From Saxidomus purpurata (lineage: Eukaryota > Mollusca > Bivalvia > Venerida > Veneridae), in assembly GCA_022818135.1 (NCBI GenBank), contig JAFMSR010000005.1, positions 22,015,239 through 22,079,238 of the forward strand: a stretch of 64,000 nucleotides of DNA, in the 5' to 3' direction. A model generated the notes under the pieces. That model had not been told where the DNA came from. It ran no database searches and saw only the letters and a list, made by a program, of their open reading frames with translations. The stretch's first letter is position 1, and the number at the start of each line of letters is the position of its first letter. Both the position numbers and the translations under genes were made by a program. Shown here one piece after another: positions 14,701 through 26,183 of this stretch.

Positions 14701-16114
14701 TGATGATGATGATGATGATTAAATAGAAATTGAAGCATCATTGTCATCGACATCATCACCACCACTAAGGGAGTCTAAAAGACAGTTATACCCCTTGCAA
14801 TATAAAGTCATGTTGAAAGAATAACAACTTTTGGGGCGGTTTTGACCTTCAGTTGTGATATTAACCTTAGTGCATATTGTTGTGTTAACACTTGCTCTGT
14901 ATAGCGTATCAATGGTGTTAATATTTTACTCAAGGAGCTTTGTGAAAAATCCTTGCCGTGTTAAGGAAATATGTAGAGGACGCAAGATAAAACGGACGGA
15001 CTGAAAGACGCAGACCATTCTTAAATTTCAACAAGAGAACATTAAGATTAACTTTTATGATTTACTCTAGGTCTGATTATCTGCTAGTTGCCGGACACTA
15101 CCCTGTCTACTCTGTCGGCAATAATGGACCAACTGGCTGTCTAATAAAAAGGCTCGAACCTCTTTTGTACAAATATCACGTGACGGCTTACCTGTCTGGT
15201 CACGATCACAATTTACAGGCAAGTATACTTATAACAGGAGAGAAATGTGCATTCAAAGCTTATTGTGTAACTTCCTGTATTCATGTTCTGTGGTTGGTCA
15301 ATCGTTAGTCACATTACTCGGTATATTCTTATAAACGAAAGTGCGTGAAATGCCACCATATTTAGTTTCCAGAATGACGGCAGGCATTGCCTCCGTTTCT
15401 GTCAAGTAAAATGTTTAAAACACAATTTGTGCAGTTAATCCGTGCACATAACTTAAGCTGAGTTTGATTCTCTTGTAGGCAGATAGAAATGAAAGTAAAG
15501 TTTTATAAACCAAATAAAATAGGTAGGTTTTTCAATCTTTGGTTGGACCAGTCAAAAATAATATTAAGTTTATTCAACAGAAATATCTTAGCTGATAACT
15601 TCGGTAAAATTCTCTTTTTAAATGTTCACCGCTAAATGTTTTTTATTTATTTTGATGGCTTTATTTAATCCTTAGTGTCAATGTTTATAGACATCCCAAA
15701 AGCACATACAGCCATACCTGATAAATTCGGTAGATCGTGATAAGATTCAAGATGGCAAAAGTTTCGCAATTTGATTAAATATGATGAATAATAGTAGCTT
15801 ATCTTGTGAATATATATTTATCTTAGTGAAAATGAAAGGAATGTCCAATTACTCTTGCTACCTCATTTTTTCAGCATGTCCAAACGACAAACGGAATTCA
15901 GCACATGGATTACTTTGTCACCGGAAGTGGGTCATATATTTGCCCCTTAGGACAAGTAAACCTTCACTCCATACCAGAAAATTCCTCAAAATTCTTTTTC
16001 GATGAACTTGGAGGATTTGCATGTATCGATGTTTCTTCTACGGCAATGACAATAAAGTTTAAAGACAGTAGTGGGACTATAAGACATGTATATGAAATGA
16101 GACCGAGGGTGTGA
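6535..16114 (+). CDS. ACP5: Tartrate-resistant acid phosphatase type 5-like (purple acid phosphatase), six exons
   Basis: Exons: 6535-6583, 7397-7620, 10239-10363, 14410-14610, 15071-15218, 15875-16114. All phases join, giving 328 aa, close to the ~325 aa of vertebrate TRAP. Exon 1 encodes [16 protein letters not shown], a plausible signal peptide; its donor CGAG/GTAAGA fits the exon 2 acceptor phase. The di-metal motifs are all present and in order: ADWGG and LGDNMY (exon 2), AGNHD (exon 3), MLDT (exon 4), VAGHYP and SGHDHNLQ (exon 5). The metal-binding Asp, Tyr, Asn and His positions known for this family are conserved. TRAP enzymes hydrolyse phosphomonoesters with an Fe-containing binuclear centre in lysosomes or secretions, and this role is inferred from family. 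Exon 6 ends in a TGA at 16,112. Intron 5 has a GC donor. No AATAAA was seen close to the stop. The exon 1 choice is the least certain part. Confidence 0.92.
6640..7200. mobile_element. MITE-like inverted pair in ACP5 intron 1
   Basis: 7,060-7,198 is homologous to the short element at 36,902-37,074 and 42,533-42,702, sharing 'ccagatttaaaagaaaatt' and the terminal 'tagtaatggacc'. An inverted partial copy ('aattttcttttaaatctgg') is at 6,680-6,705. I read this as one or two old copies of the same non-autonomous element. Confidence 0.5.
7860..8330 (+). repeat. Three ~160 bp tandem units in ACP5 intron 2
   Basis: The block 'gtcataygcaatacaa' recurs at about 7,910, 8,070 and 8,232, giving a period near 160 bp. 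Each of the first two units is followed by 'aaatggcaaa.ttatagccaacg' and 'acaaaaagggg.(c/t)(a/g)taactctgt'. The 'aaaaggggcataa.tctgt' phrase and the period resemble the core repeats of the element family at 27,118, 37,171, 42,801, 47,679 and 50,644, so it may be a relative. Confidence 0.65.
8900..9225 (+). mobile_element. SINE-like element, second family
   Basis: There is a B-box-like GTTCGAATCTC at 8,938-8,948, a body with 'catctagagatgaactgg' and 'gtatcggtggcatacac', and the end 'gaccgggactatgaacaaa'. The body and tail recur at 50,400-50,640. A good A box was not found, so the 5' head may be degraded. Confidence 0.5.
9600..9665 (+). repeat. Short dispersed repeat, inverted relative at 19,985-20,045
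   Basis: The phrases 'gtgtccaaggtcattttcaa' and 'cctcggacgtct' recur in reverse complement at 19,985-20,045. This ties intron 2 of the phosphatase gene to the complex repeat at 19.6-20.5 kb. Confidence 0.5.
10448..10890. repeat. Degenerate minisatellite in ACP5 intron 3
   Basis: Variants of 'cgcagtatttcgcggtgcca' recur with an irregular ~18-28 bp spacing. The block is GC-richer than its surroundings. Open frames of 67 and 103 codons on the minus strand here are by-products of the repeat and not genes. Confidence 0.7.
10997..13843. mobile_element. 2.85 kb segment bounded by ~335 bp inverted arms
   Basis: 10,997-11,330 is matched in reverse complement by 13,511-13,843. Matching blocks in order include 'ctatgttatgacg', 'gacaacttttgtttgat', 'agtattaattaa', 'ggctcagctttcc' and 'aactatatagcc'. 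The match continues with divergence to 'gaggtacc'. The interior holds a decayed non-LTR retrotransposon. The segment lies wholly within ACP5 intron 3. Fold-back transposon or inverted duplication are the two explanations. No transposase frame was found. Confidence 0.7.
11640..12960 (-). pseudogene. Non-LTR retrotransposon remnant (reverse transcriptase)
   Basis: On the minus strand near 12,560-12,700 the frame reads [12 protein letters not shown], then after a stop YIDDI, then after another stop YADDSTL. These are the consecutive reverse-transcriptase motifs of LINE elements (VPQGS and the YADD catalytic site). The 3' end at low coordinates shows an ATT-rich tail at 11,660-11,700. A 3'-end relative is at 30,422-31,075. 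The interior stops show that it is dead. Confidence 0.75.
14656..14720. repeat. (AAT)n(GAT)n microsatellite in ACP5 intron 4
   Basis: About 14 AAT units change directly into about seven GAT units. Confidence 0.95.
15219..15220 (+). other. GC splice donor of ACP5 intron 5
   Basis: Exon 5 must end after HNLQ (CAG at 15,216-15,218), because exon 6 at 15,875 resumes in frame with HVQTTNG, as in other TRAPs. The donor is CAG/GCAAGTAT and the acceptor is TTTTTTCAG. No GT close by restores the frame. The other five donor positions match the U1 consensus, as is typical for functional GC-AG introns. Confidence 0.8.
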
Positions 16115-16459
16115 CGGTCAAAGGAGAGTAAATACATAGTTTTGTCTTTTGAGTTAATTTAATTTGATTTACAACGTATATGTAATAACACGACATAAAT
16201 ATCTCTTAGAGTTAGGCATGCTCCTCGCCCAGAGAGGGGTTATATTTGTTTGCACAGGTGTTTCGGTCAGTCCGTTGCTCTTTCTCTGTTTTCGATCCTT
16301 TGATGCACCGCATCGTTTCCTTTGGAACGCCGTTTTTGTCTTAGGTTAAGACATTACAAGCTGTCTTGTTTACTTAGTGCACTGTGTTGTTAAAATGGTT
16401 TTCTATCTTCTCAAAAAGTTGTGATGTATTGTTAATGAACTGCTATATCTTCTAAACTG

Positions 16460-17455
16460 AGCTGGTATCTTGTCAATGTGTCGTGTTAATATGTCTATTT
16501 CATATAATGTCTTCTTATTATGCTGTTATATTTTGTGTTGTCTAAATACCACGTTAACTTCTCTACATTATCTGTTATTATGTAAAACTGTCATAATCAT
16601 CTTGTTGAAATACCGTCTTAACTTGTTCAAAATACACGTTGTTAAAAATTAACTAATTATCATCTTGCATTTACATGATATATTGTCTAAGTAACGTGTT
16701 ATTATGTCAAACATGCATGCTATCTCCTTAAAGTGATGTGTTATCTTGTCTGTTTAACGTGTTATTATGTCAAACAACCATGACATCTTCTTAAAGTCTT
16801 GTGTTATCATGTCGAAGTGGCATGTTGTTATGTCAAACATTCATGCTATCCTCTTAAAATCTTGCGTTATCTTGACTAAGTGAAGTGTTATTGTGTCAAA
16901 CATTCATGCTATATTTTTAAAGTCTTGTGTTATCTTGTCTAAGTGCCGTGATATTATGTCAAACAGTCTTGTTATCTTCTTAAAGCATTATGTTATCATG
17001 TCTTAGAATCATGTTATTATCGTCAAACACCAATGCTATCTTTTTCAGGTAGTATGTTATCTTGTCAAAGTAAAGTGATATTATGTTAAACACCCATGCT
17101 GTCTTCTAAAATGGGTCTGTTATCTTGTCTGAGTATCATGTTTTATGTCAAACACCCATGCTTGTGGTGTATTATCTTGTCAAAGTTACGTGATATTATG
17201 TCAAACAGACATGATTTCTTCTTAAAGAGGTGTGTTATCTTATTTTAAGTATCGTGTTATTATGTCAAACACCCAAAGTGCAAAGTAACGTGATATTATG
17301 TCAAACAGTCATGCTATCTTCTTTAAGTGGTGTGTTATCTTGTCGTAGTGACATTTTATTATGTCACTGAGTCATGATATCTTCTTAAAGTCGTGTACTT
17401 TCTTGTCTTAGCATCGTGTTATTATGTCAAACAGTTATGCTTTCTTTTTAAAATA
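16460..17455 (+). repeat. ~62 bp satellite array downstream of ACP5
   Basis: Repeats of the form 'gtgttatcttgtctaagt', then 'gtgttattatgtcaaac', then 'atgctatcttcttaaagt' run for about 1 kb, with 12 or more imperfect units and a degenerate start from about 16,340. The array begins about 230-350 bp after the phosphatase stop codon and may overlap its 3' UTR. Confidence 0.85.
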
Positions 17456-17998
17456 CTTAGATACTTTTAAAATAAATATCTTTGATGTCTAGAATAATCA
17501 ATGAAAAAAACTAAACTACGGATACAGCCGTTTTCTTTCAGTACACGACAGCTTTTTCTTTTAAATGGTACGAAAACAATTTGAAATACACTTTACTTAA
17601 TGTATATTTTGATTTGTCCTTTTTTGTCTAAATGGGTATATGATTAAATTATACAAAATTGTAATAATCTCTGTAACGATTAATGGTTTTATTACACAGA
17701 TACAGGTGTAATGATTAACTGAAATAAAACAGCATGCGCCGAGTGTTTTTTCTGCCTTAATATCTTTTCAATATTATGACGATGTGTGTAAGATATTCTA
17801 CTGAAATTGTTTCATTAGAATAGTTAAAGTACGACAAGATATTGAAATTTATATTTTACAGATCTATATGTATCACACCAGAAGAAAGAAAACGAGAAAA
17901 CGACCGCGTCGCGTTTTCCATTTGTGTTTGTATCTTTTAATACTGCTATTATAATTTTGTACTATACTAGTGTCACCACAAAATCTCTTGAAAACTCT

Positions 17999-18770
17999 CT
18001 TAGGTCACATCAAGACTTGACTACTGTAATGTGCTGCTGAATGGCATGCCTAATACCATGATGAAAAAAATGCAAAATGTTCAGAACACAGCAGCCCGTA
18101 TTATCACCAGGACTTCCCGTTATAGCCACATCACTCCAGTGCTCAAAAAACTTCATTGGCTGCCTGTTCAGTACAGAGTACAGTACAAAACACTAACTCT
18201 TACATACAAAGCTTTGCACGGCAAATCCCCGGAATATGTCAAAAACATGTTGGAGGTGTATAGACCCCAACGAGATCTAAGATAAAATAAATAACCATGT
18301 AACACTAGTAATACCAAGAAGTCGGACAGCAATGTATGGTAACAGAAGTTATGTGACTGTTGCCCCAAAGCTATGGAATTCTCTTCCAGTAGGAATAATG
18401 GACAGTGATACATTTGCTTCTTTTAAAAGAGCCCTGAAGACACAGTTCTTTATTGAAATATATGGCAGCTAATTGTCGTTATAAACACAAGTCTTAATTT
18501 GTCAGTCTTACACGGGTTTTTTTTAACAATTTTAACAAATTTTAACAGTTTTTAGCATTCTGTAGACATACCACCGTCCGTACTACTTTAGTGTTGCTAT
18601 TTATTATTTGTAATTTTTAAAATCCATAGATGATTTTAATAGATTGTTTGTATGTATACGTATATTTGTTTGTTAAGCACTTTTGAACGTATGTATTTTA
18701 TGATAAAAGTGCTATATAAATGTGGTATGATAATACTAATGATGATAATAATAAAATCTTTTTCTAGGTT
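17999..18770 (+). pseudogene. CR1/L2-type LINE 3' fragment
   Basis: The frame from about 18,006 reads SRLDYCNVLLNGMP, then VQNTAARIITRTSRYSHITP and LHWLPVQYR. This is the conserved region downstream of the reverse transcriptase in CR1/L2-like LINEs. After stops at 18,283-18,297 a shifted frame continues with VIPRSRTAMYGNRSYV and PKLWNSLP, and ends with a stop at about 18,472. A 3' UTR and a GAT/AAT-rich tail follow to about 18,770. It is broken by stop and frameshift and is 5'-truncated. Confidence 0.85.
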
Positions 18771-19629
18771 TGCAAATTCGTCGTCTACACGGGGAAACAG
18801 TCTATACATTTTAGCTGTAGAAGTATGTTAGCATTTTCAAAGCTTTTTCTCTCTTTTTATTCATTCATGGCAGGAATTTTCAAGATATTTATTAAAACTT
18901 CTGTTAGTTCGTTTTTTTCATTATCTGTTCTCAAACTGGTTATGAAAGCTTCAAGTTGAAATCTTAAATGGTACGTACTTAAGCTCTAAAAGAAAAGTAG
19001 CACACGCCCGTTTTTCTAACTGTAAAATGTTGTGCTGACTTCTTTTAAGATATCTTAAAGGAATCCGTTCCATTAATTAGAAGATTATTTTAGATTTAAA
19101 AGATTTTATTTACAGTGCGTATGTAATGCCACAGTGTTTTATTTTTTAGGTTAATCTAATTTCCGTGTGAAAATGTACATGTAATACAATAGCATAATTT
19201 TCTTATTTGATTTTAACATTTATAATTAACTTATAACATTGATTAAATACTGAAAATGATAGTCATTGTAGCAAGTTGTTTTTCAGCTATTTAAGTTCCA
19301 ATAAAACTGTCCATAAAATTGAAAATGTGCGTCTTTTTTTCACTGGATCCATTGAACAATGTCATGTTTCATATTTCATTGCTGCAGTTTCATATGTCAG
19401 AATGCAGGTCAAAAGGTCATCCTAGGCAAGCGTGGAAATTTAATATATGGTCCCAATTTCATCACTGTAGCTTCAAAAAAGGAGAAAATATGTCAGAGGG
19501 GTTTTGCAATTTTGACTGTAGCGAGAGAAGCTACATATCCTTTGAATGTCCATAACGAAAAAAACGTATACGCGAGTTGGACAGGTTTGGTCTTCCGTTG
19601 AAGCGGAACACGTTTTGTCTGTATGAATT

Positions 19630-20520
19630 TAAAGGCTATGCCGACAGCTCCTGAATGTTGAAAACGCGTGCAAATATTTTTTCATAGACATAAAGCAGAC
19701 ATGTCGCATTCAAACCCGGGTATATTCAGACATCTAATGAGAACGCTTAAAATCGACCTCTCATTAGCAAAAAAAGCAGGTTGGCAGACAGGGTGACCCC
19801 TCTGTTGGTAGGCTCATGGAAATTCTACTTTCATGTTATAGCTCAATCTGTTTGCGGACGTATACAACACGCGCAGTAAACCGAAAGTAGCATAACGTGA
19901 TGTACAGTGTTTACAAAAACACATTTGAGGCAGTCGAATGTGTAACAAAATAATTACGCCGACAGCTCCTGAATGTTGAAAATTCAGACGTCCGAGGCAA
20001 ATGCTGATACTTTAAGACAACCTTCAAAATGACCTTGGACACAATTTTACCAGGTTTGAAAATTTTCATTTTACCAACGTTCGCGTACAGGCCCCTATGG
20101 GATTGTGTTTTGAGCGCATGCAAATATTTTTTTCATAGACATAAAGCAGACATGTCGTACTCAAACCCAGGTATATTGACATCTTATGAGAACGCTTAAA
20201 ATCGACCTCTCATTAGCAAAAACAAGCAGATTAGCAGACAGGGTGACCCCTGTGCGTGACCTCTGTAGGTAGGCCAATGGAAATTCTACTTTCATGTTAT
20301 AGCTCAATCTGTTTGCGGACGTATACAACACGCGCAGAAAAACCGAAAGTAGCATTACGTGTTGTAATTAAAAATTTAAGGGGAGTCTCAATCTGTTTGC
20401 GGACGTATACAACACGCGCAGAAAAACCGAAAGTAGCATTACGTGTTGTACAGTGTTTACAAAAACTCATGCGTGTCTGTCGAGCGTGTAACAAACTATG
20501 CCGGCTGCGCAAACGATATA
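19630..20520 (+). repeat. Complex tandem duplication, ~470 bp units
   Basis: The block 'catagacataaagcagacat' through 'aatcgacctctcattagc' and 'tgtttgcggacgtataca' occurs at 19,685-19,890 and again at 20,135-20,370. A piece of about 64 bp is further duplicated at 20,387-20,450. 'gacagctcctgaatgttga' occurs at 19,640 and 19,960. Overlapping open frames of 60-90 codons on both strands are repeat artefacts. Confidence 0.8.
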
Positions 20521-20659
20521 AGAGTTTGTAGTTTGATTTTCAAATTGATGATGTAATTTCACTGAAAACCTTCTTATCTACTCACGATTACATCTATATT
20601 CACCTAAAGTAGATTTCTATTAAAGTACATAATTTACCTACATTCCCGACAGGGATGTC

Positions 20660-21250
20660 ACAAAATAAAGACATTGAAATACAATTCATTCAAAAGATGG
20701 TGTGGAGTTAATTTCAACCAAGCCATCTATATCCCACAGGTCTTCAGCACCAACAGCGCTTTGATTTTAAGATGTAATAATCATTTTACGTCTTTTGGAA
20801 GAGATAAGGGTATTAAGACTATCTGGTTTTTACCTATGTAAGGAAACTAGCTTTGATTGTATTCCAATTACTGTGAAACAGAGAATAAAAGACAAATTCT
20901 TACAAAACTGGCCAGGCAGGCTAAACGAATCAAGCAGAGCTTTATTCTATAGATATATTTCAAACCATAGATTTCAGCCATATTTAGACATCGTCACAAT
21001 TAAAATATTTCGTATAGTTTTATCCCGTTTACGTCTGTCATCAGACACACTATTGATTGAAACTAGTAGAAAGCCGGTAAGTACACCCATAGACAAAAGG
21101 AAATGCATCTCATGTAATAGTCTAGAGGATGAATATCACTTTATATTAGAATGTATCCTGTATACTGATTTGAGAAGACAATGTTTCCCAAGATATTAAT
21201 GGGATCGTCCTAATATAAATAAATTTATTGAATTAATTGTAACTGAAATA
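20660..21250 (+). pseudogene. Second LINE fragment, C-terminal reverse-transcriptase zinc region
   Basis: A 134-codon open frame (20,795-21,199) includes SRLRLSSDTLLIETSR, then KRKCISCNSLEDEYHFILEC. This Cys-X2-Cys...His-X4-Cys motif is typical of the zinc-binding tail of some non-LTR polyproteins. After the TAA the frame reads on as WDRPNINKFIEL, so the stop is a decay mutation. The 5' part is missing. Confidence 0.75.
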
Positions 21251-24086
21251 AAAAAAATAAAAAAAAGTAACGTTTGCAAACTGTGTGTGTAACCGTTCTA
21301 TAGAATCGGTAAAATTAAAATGTGCCATTTGGTTCCGAAATGTTTGATCTTAATATCGAGTTCAGTCGGGTGGTCTATATAGTGGTACTTTCGTTACTCT
21401 TTTACGACGTAAAATTGTGGGAAACATCTTTTTCAAGTTTGGTATCATAGCAATTGTATAACAACAGTAATTTTCTTTTATAAATGTAAGCTATCGGGTA
21501 TTTAAACCTGTTTATAAAATTGACAAGAAACGTGTATGTTGTTGTTGTTTTTTTTTCATTGGATCGTTTGAATCATTCATAAAGCAATAAATAGAAGCAT
21601 AATTGGTATTGAGGAAAGACATGTATAGAACACTTACTGGCACGTTGGTGAAAAGCGGACTTTGGTTATTACAGACTTGGCAAATCAAACAGTTTAAATC
21701 AAATTGAGGTGATTAAGTCAGAATTGTTTGTCAACTTTAAAATAACATTATAGTACATGTGGCTATTTGTCTTACAAGTATGTATACGTTTGAAGGACAA
21801 TTGCTATTCTTGTTTCCTTTTTTAACTCTGGCCATTCTAAATTTCCAAAATGAACTTGCTTTTATTTAAGGGGAGTCACTGCTGAAAATTAAAATAAGAC
21901 ATTTTATTGACGCTGTTTTTTTATAGAGACTTAATTTCTGGAAAAATGATGATGGGTCGGTGACTTTACTTTTTCGCAATATTAATATTTATTGATACAC
22001 TATCCAATCAAGGTGCTAAATGCAGAATTAGCTAGAATTTTGGTATTGTAAACTTTCATGTATGTGGTGTATTTTTCAGAATAGGTATCAATTTTCCATC
22101 TTTTCTAATGTAGTATGTCATACTTTAAGATGAAAATTAGGGATAGTGGTATTGTTATCATCATCTGAATAAAATTACGCACCTTAATTTTACCCAACCC
22201 ACTTTACTAAAAACTTTTTTTTTCAATTTTTGATAATGATTTTTTCATGATAAAGGAATAACAAAGCTTTTTTTTAGATATTTTGCCTATATTTTGATTA
22301 AAACGTTTGTTTTAGAATGCAAAAATAAAAATGGGGGTCAATGTGAATATAAGAAAGAAAGTCAATAAAAACAAACAAAAATGTGTTTTAGATTTCCACG
22401 AGCTTTGAGATATGACGGCATAGGTCTGTAACAAAAAACTGTAACAGGAACTTGTTATTACTTTATTTTTATATCCAAACAATTCTCCTTGTAATAAAGT
22501 ATGAATTAGGTTATTATCTTAAGCATTTTTTGAGAAATGACTATTTTTGTACCCCTACCCCATTTTGGCATATGGCAAAATTTGTCAATTTAGTCACAAC
22601 ATGTTAGGCCAAAATATTTTTTCTCAAAAATGTTATTTTTTGCACTAAAATATTCCTATTGTGCATAAGTTTACAAATGCATAACTGTTTTTTCCGGCTT
22701 AATCATATTTTTTTAATATAACAAATGCAAATGCCCGTAAGAACAAAAATCCAAAACCTCACCAGTGACCTCCCTTAAGTTGAGACGTGAATATTTATTA
22801 TTTTCTGAACATTATTTTTATTAATAATAGCCATGTATAAAAGGACTGTACATGCACTGAAAATTTTTGGACAAATATAATTGATTTTCGAAGAAAAGTT
22901 AAAAAAAATACTGCAAATGATTGCATAGATCTACAGTGTGTAGAATACTGGAACGTTAGGCGTGCCATATCCGACAGTGGGTTTTGTAAACTTGTTTGAG
23001 CTAAGTGAGAGAACAAAGGGTCACTAAACCTGTCTACATTATACGGCCAAAACGAAAACAAACATACGCGTTTGACGGTAGCCATTTGGTACAATATTTT
23101 GTTACAGACAATATCAAGTCAAAATTTGATATCATCATTCTTTTTGATTGTACGCTTGGATCTTATCGGAACCTGTTAGATCTCAGTAAGCTAATGTAAA
23201 GTTGTTTTTCTTTCACCTTTGATTAATTTGGAATATGTTTACACTTGTTAATATTTCTCGTCTGCTGACATTTTGATTGGCGGTTCAGTCGTCGCGTGCT
23301 CTCGTGCGCGCGTGAGTGTATCACAAGTAGCAGACGAGCCACGTTATCTGTTGCATTTTGAACAGTTTTCGTGCATTTTCGGCGTCTAATATCACTATTT
23401 GTCTACACGGTGTATCGTTTTACCAAGAATAAAACTACTACCAGATAAAAGTCCAATTTGTCAGAAGATAGTCAGATCAGTATCAGTACTCGAAAACTGA
23501 ACTTTTATTTCTTATCACCAGATAATGTAGGTATTATCAGAGAAAATCTCCATCAAATAGAATTTTACGGAATCCATTTGTCAAGATTGAAAGGATCTGA
23601 ATAGACAATAACAAATAAAAGTATCTGTTACTTTTCGTTCATCTATCATCACACATGCTTATTTATATCTAGGAAAAGACTGGCCTATATTTTAAACGTA
23701 CCTACACCAAAATTTATGCTTTGAATTAATTTCCGTTTTGTACTTTCATTATGAGTAAGTACGTAAATTATTTATTATAGTAACATGTGTAAACATTGTT
23801 AAAAAGCAAGATAACATAAATACATACAAAATACACCCGGCCCAATGGATCAACAAGTCCCCTTAAATTAGCATATGTAGAGATCTAGAGGCAAGTTGAT
23901 AAAATCGTGTCTAGAGCGACAAATTTTTATTAGTTAATAAAAACGGGCTGCACTGAAGGAGCTTCTGCCAAACAATAAGGAACGTTAACAACATGCAGTA
24001 ACAGTAAAAAGAATATTTATATGACTTATTTGTATAATAATTATCGTCACTTTTATTTAGTAGTAGGCTACTATTAGTGTTGTTTC

Positions 24087-24087
<1 letters not shown>

Positions 24088-24125
<38 letters not shown>
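24088..24125. repeat. (ATA)n microsatellite
   Basis: About 12 uninterrupted trinucleotide units. Confidence 0.95.
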
Positions 24126-24126
<1 letters not shown>

Positions 24127-24350
24127 CCAACAACAATGATAATAAGAAATGTAGGAAAAATAATGCATTTAAATCAGATTTATGCTATTAAAATCAACCT
24201 CAATTGAAAAATTGTGTTTTTTTAGTTACATGTACCTTGAAAAAGAAGGTAAAGCAACCCAAAAAAGTATTAAAGAATAAAAGAGATTAAGCGTACTGAA
24301 TGCTAATTTCCAAACAAAATGTTTATGAGCTCTCCAACGAACCAAAATAC

Positions 24351-24592
24351 TTGTACACTCAACAGGTTTAGAAACGCAAAAGTGGCGAAATGTTAATTTT
24401 GATAGTGTTATCGTGTTTCAAATTTATTCAAATTTCATACACAACAAAAACAATATAAAATTGAATTGTTGTAAAATAATCAATAATTCATCGCAAAAAA
24501 TGACTTAAATAGAAATAAAAACAATAGCGTCATTCAAATAAAAATGTTCAACAGGGGAAACATTTGCGTTTCTAAACCTGTTAAGTGTAGAA
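24351..24592. mobile_element. ~240 bp MITE with near-perfect terminal inverted repeats
   Basis: AACAGGTTTAGAAACGCAAA at 24,361-24,380 is repeated exactly in reverse complement at 24,563-24,582. The outer flanks also pair imperfectly (tgtacactc against aagtgtaga). The AT-rich interior has no coding capacity. Confidence 0.75.
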
Positions 24593-26183
24593 TGCAGAAA
24601 AAATATTATATTTATTAGCATTCCACATAGCAAAGCGACTTTGATGCATAGCGGTGCTTTTGAAGTGAACAAGGTGTCATGTTTGTAAATACATGGCACT
24701 GATTTCTGCCCATGTTTGATTTCGTGACTAAATCACGAAGAAACGGAAACAGGAAACTACAGTTTCTGCCGAGTCTTCGACACGAAAACACTTGACAAAA
24801 TAAAGGACGTCCGCCCTGCCTGTATTTATGATCGCCAAACAAGTTGAAAAGAAAACGTTTACACGAAGACATGACAACTATTACCAGTTTGTTGACATTT
24901 CGTGTGTTTGCAGAAATAATTCAACATAGAAAATGTATTAAATAGGAACATTAGAATACAAAAACGTTTTCATTTGGAAACTTTCAAACATGTAAATCTT
25001 TGAATAAGCTGTTGATGTACAGCTATGGATCGTTCAGTTGTGAAATAAAATATTCATACTTAAAGGGTTCATAACAGAAAATTGAAAATGAGATCTACCT
25101 AGTTCGTTGTAAGTGTTCAAGGCCCATTCTAACCTTGGACATTTTAACAAGCGGACAGTTTACCTAACAATCGTTCTTGAGTAAAACCAGTACTACACAC
25201 GGATCCTCCGCAAGCAACTGCCAACTTTCTCACATAAAGAGACGTGGTCGGTAGCAGGGCGCATACCCGTGGCCCTCAATCTATCAGAGGTTACAGTGAT
25301 CTCAAGTCATCGACTCTAAAAACTCAACCACAGGGGGCGGTTCATCTACCCAGTTCGGATTTTTATTCACTTTTAATTGTGGTCTTGGCAAACAAGTGTA
25401 GAACTCGCGTCGGGTCGTGCAAAACCCTTTTATATCAAGTGAAATCGGAATCCTGAATAAGTTATTCAATGCGTTTCAAGCTCTTCGCATTAATGGCAAC
25501 AATTACCATAAATTTCCAAACGGGATTTGACTGGTAAATGAAAGGCTTATCAAGATAAGAAACTCGTTGATCAGCCAATTGAAAAATGTTTCTCGATCTT
25601 ACCTGTCCAACGATGCTACTCTCAGCATTGTTCATCGCGGAAGTTAATCTGTAAGTAAGTTATTTTCATTCGAATTTATTTAAGTATAAACTCGAGCTTT
25701 TTTATATTGATTTCATTTCAATTTTAGTTTTAAAACTCATTCTTTTTTCATCGTTACGTATTTACTGATTTACTTTCTAAAAATGTCCAGGCACGGGCAA
25801 TTCATCGAAACAATTACAGTAAGGATGAATCAATATTTGTTTTTCAAATTAAATTTTTCATGAACAAAATCAAACTTTAGAAAAGCAAAAAAAAATAGTT
25901 ATTTTAATATTTTCTTCCAAAAGAATATTGCCCTGAGCAGTCATTTTAATTTTCGCGGTAAACTTTCAATTAAGAAAATAAGTGGAATTAGTAGGTGTGT
26001 GGCTTTTGGTATTATAACATTTGTGTCAGATTCTGCAAATATTGATCTAACCTACTTGGATATTAAGTGTTAATATTTAAATATTTGAGTACATGGAAAG
26101 TACAAGCGCGAAAGTAAATAATATATTGTTAATTAAACAAAACTGAATCTTACCTCGGTCTTCCTAATAATTCAAGGAATGCA

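Larger units (their letters stand above)
21250..26180. other. Intergenic region, no gene recognised
   Basis: AT-rich. It contains a short repeat at 21,300-21,400 related to 52,020-52,100, an (ATA)n microsatellite at 24,088-24,125 and the palindromic element at 24,351-24,592. 25,200-25,660 is GC-richer, with a GATA palindrome 'cttatcaagataag' near 25,545 and a possible donor GTAAGTAAG near 25,651. It could hold promoter or 5' UTR sequence of the DMRT gene, but I cannot show this. Confidence 0.5.

Noticed and set aside
18031..18285. Host gene encoding an 84-residue protein
   Set aside because: The sequence is the conserved LINE region after reverse transcriptase, and it continues in another frame as the LINE C terminus.
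23270..23345. GC-rich patch with CG dinucleotides as a promoter island
   Set aside because: It is too short, with no gene or exon nearby to support it.
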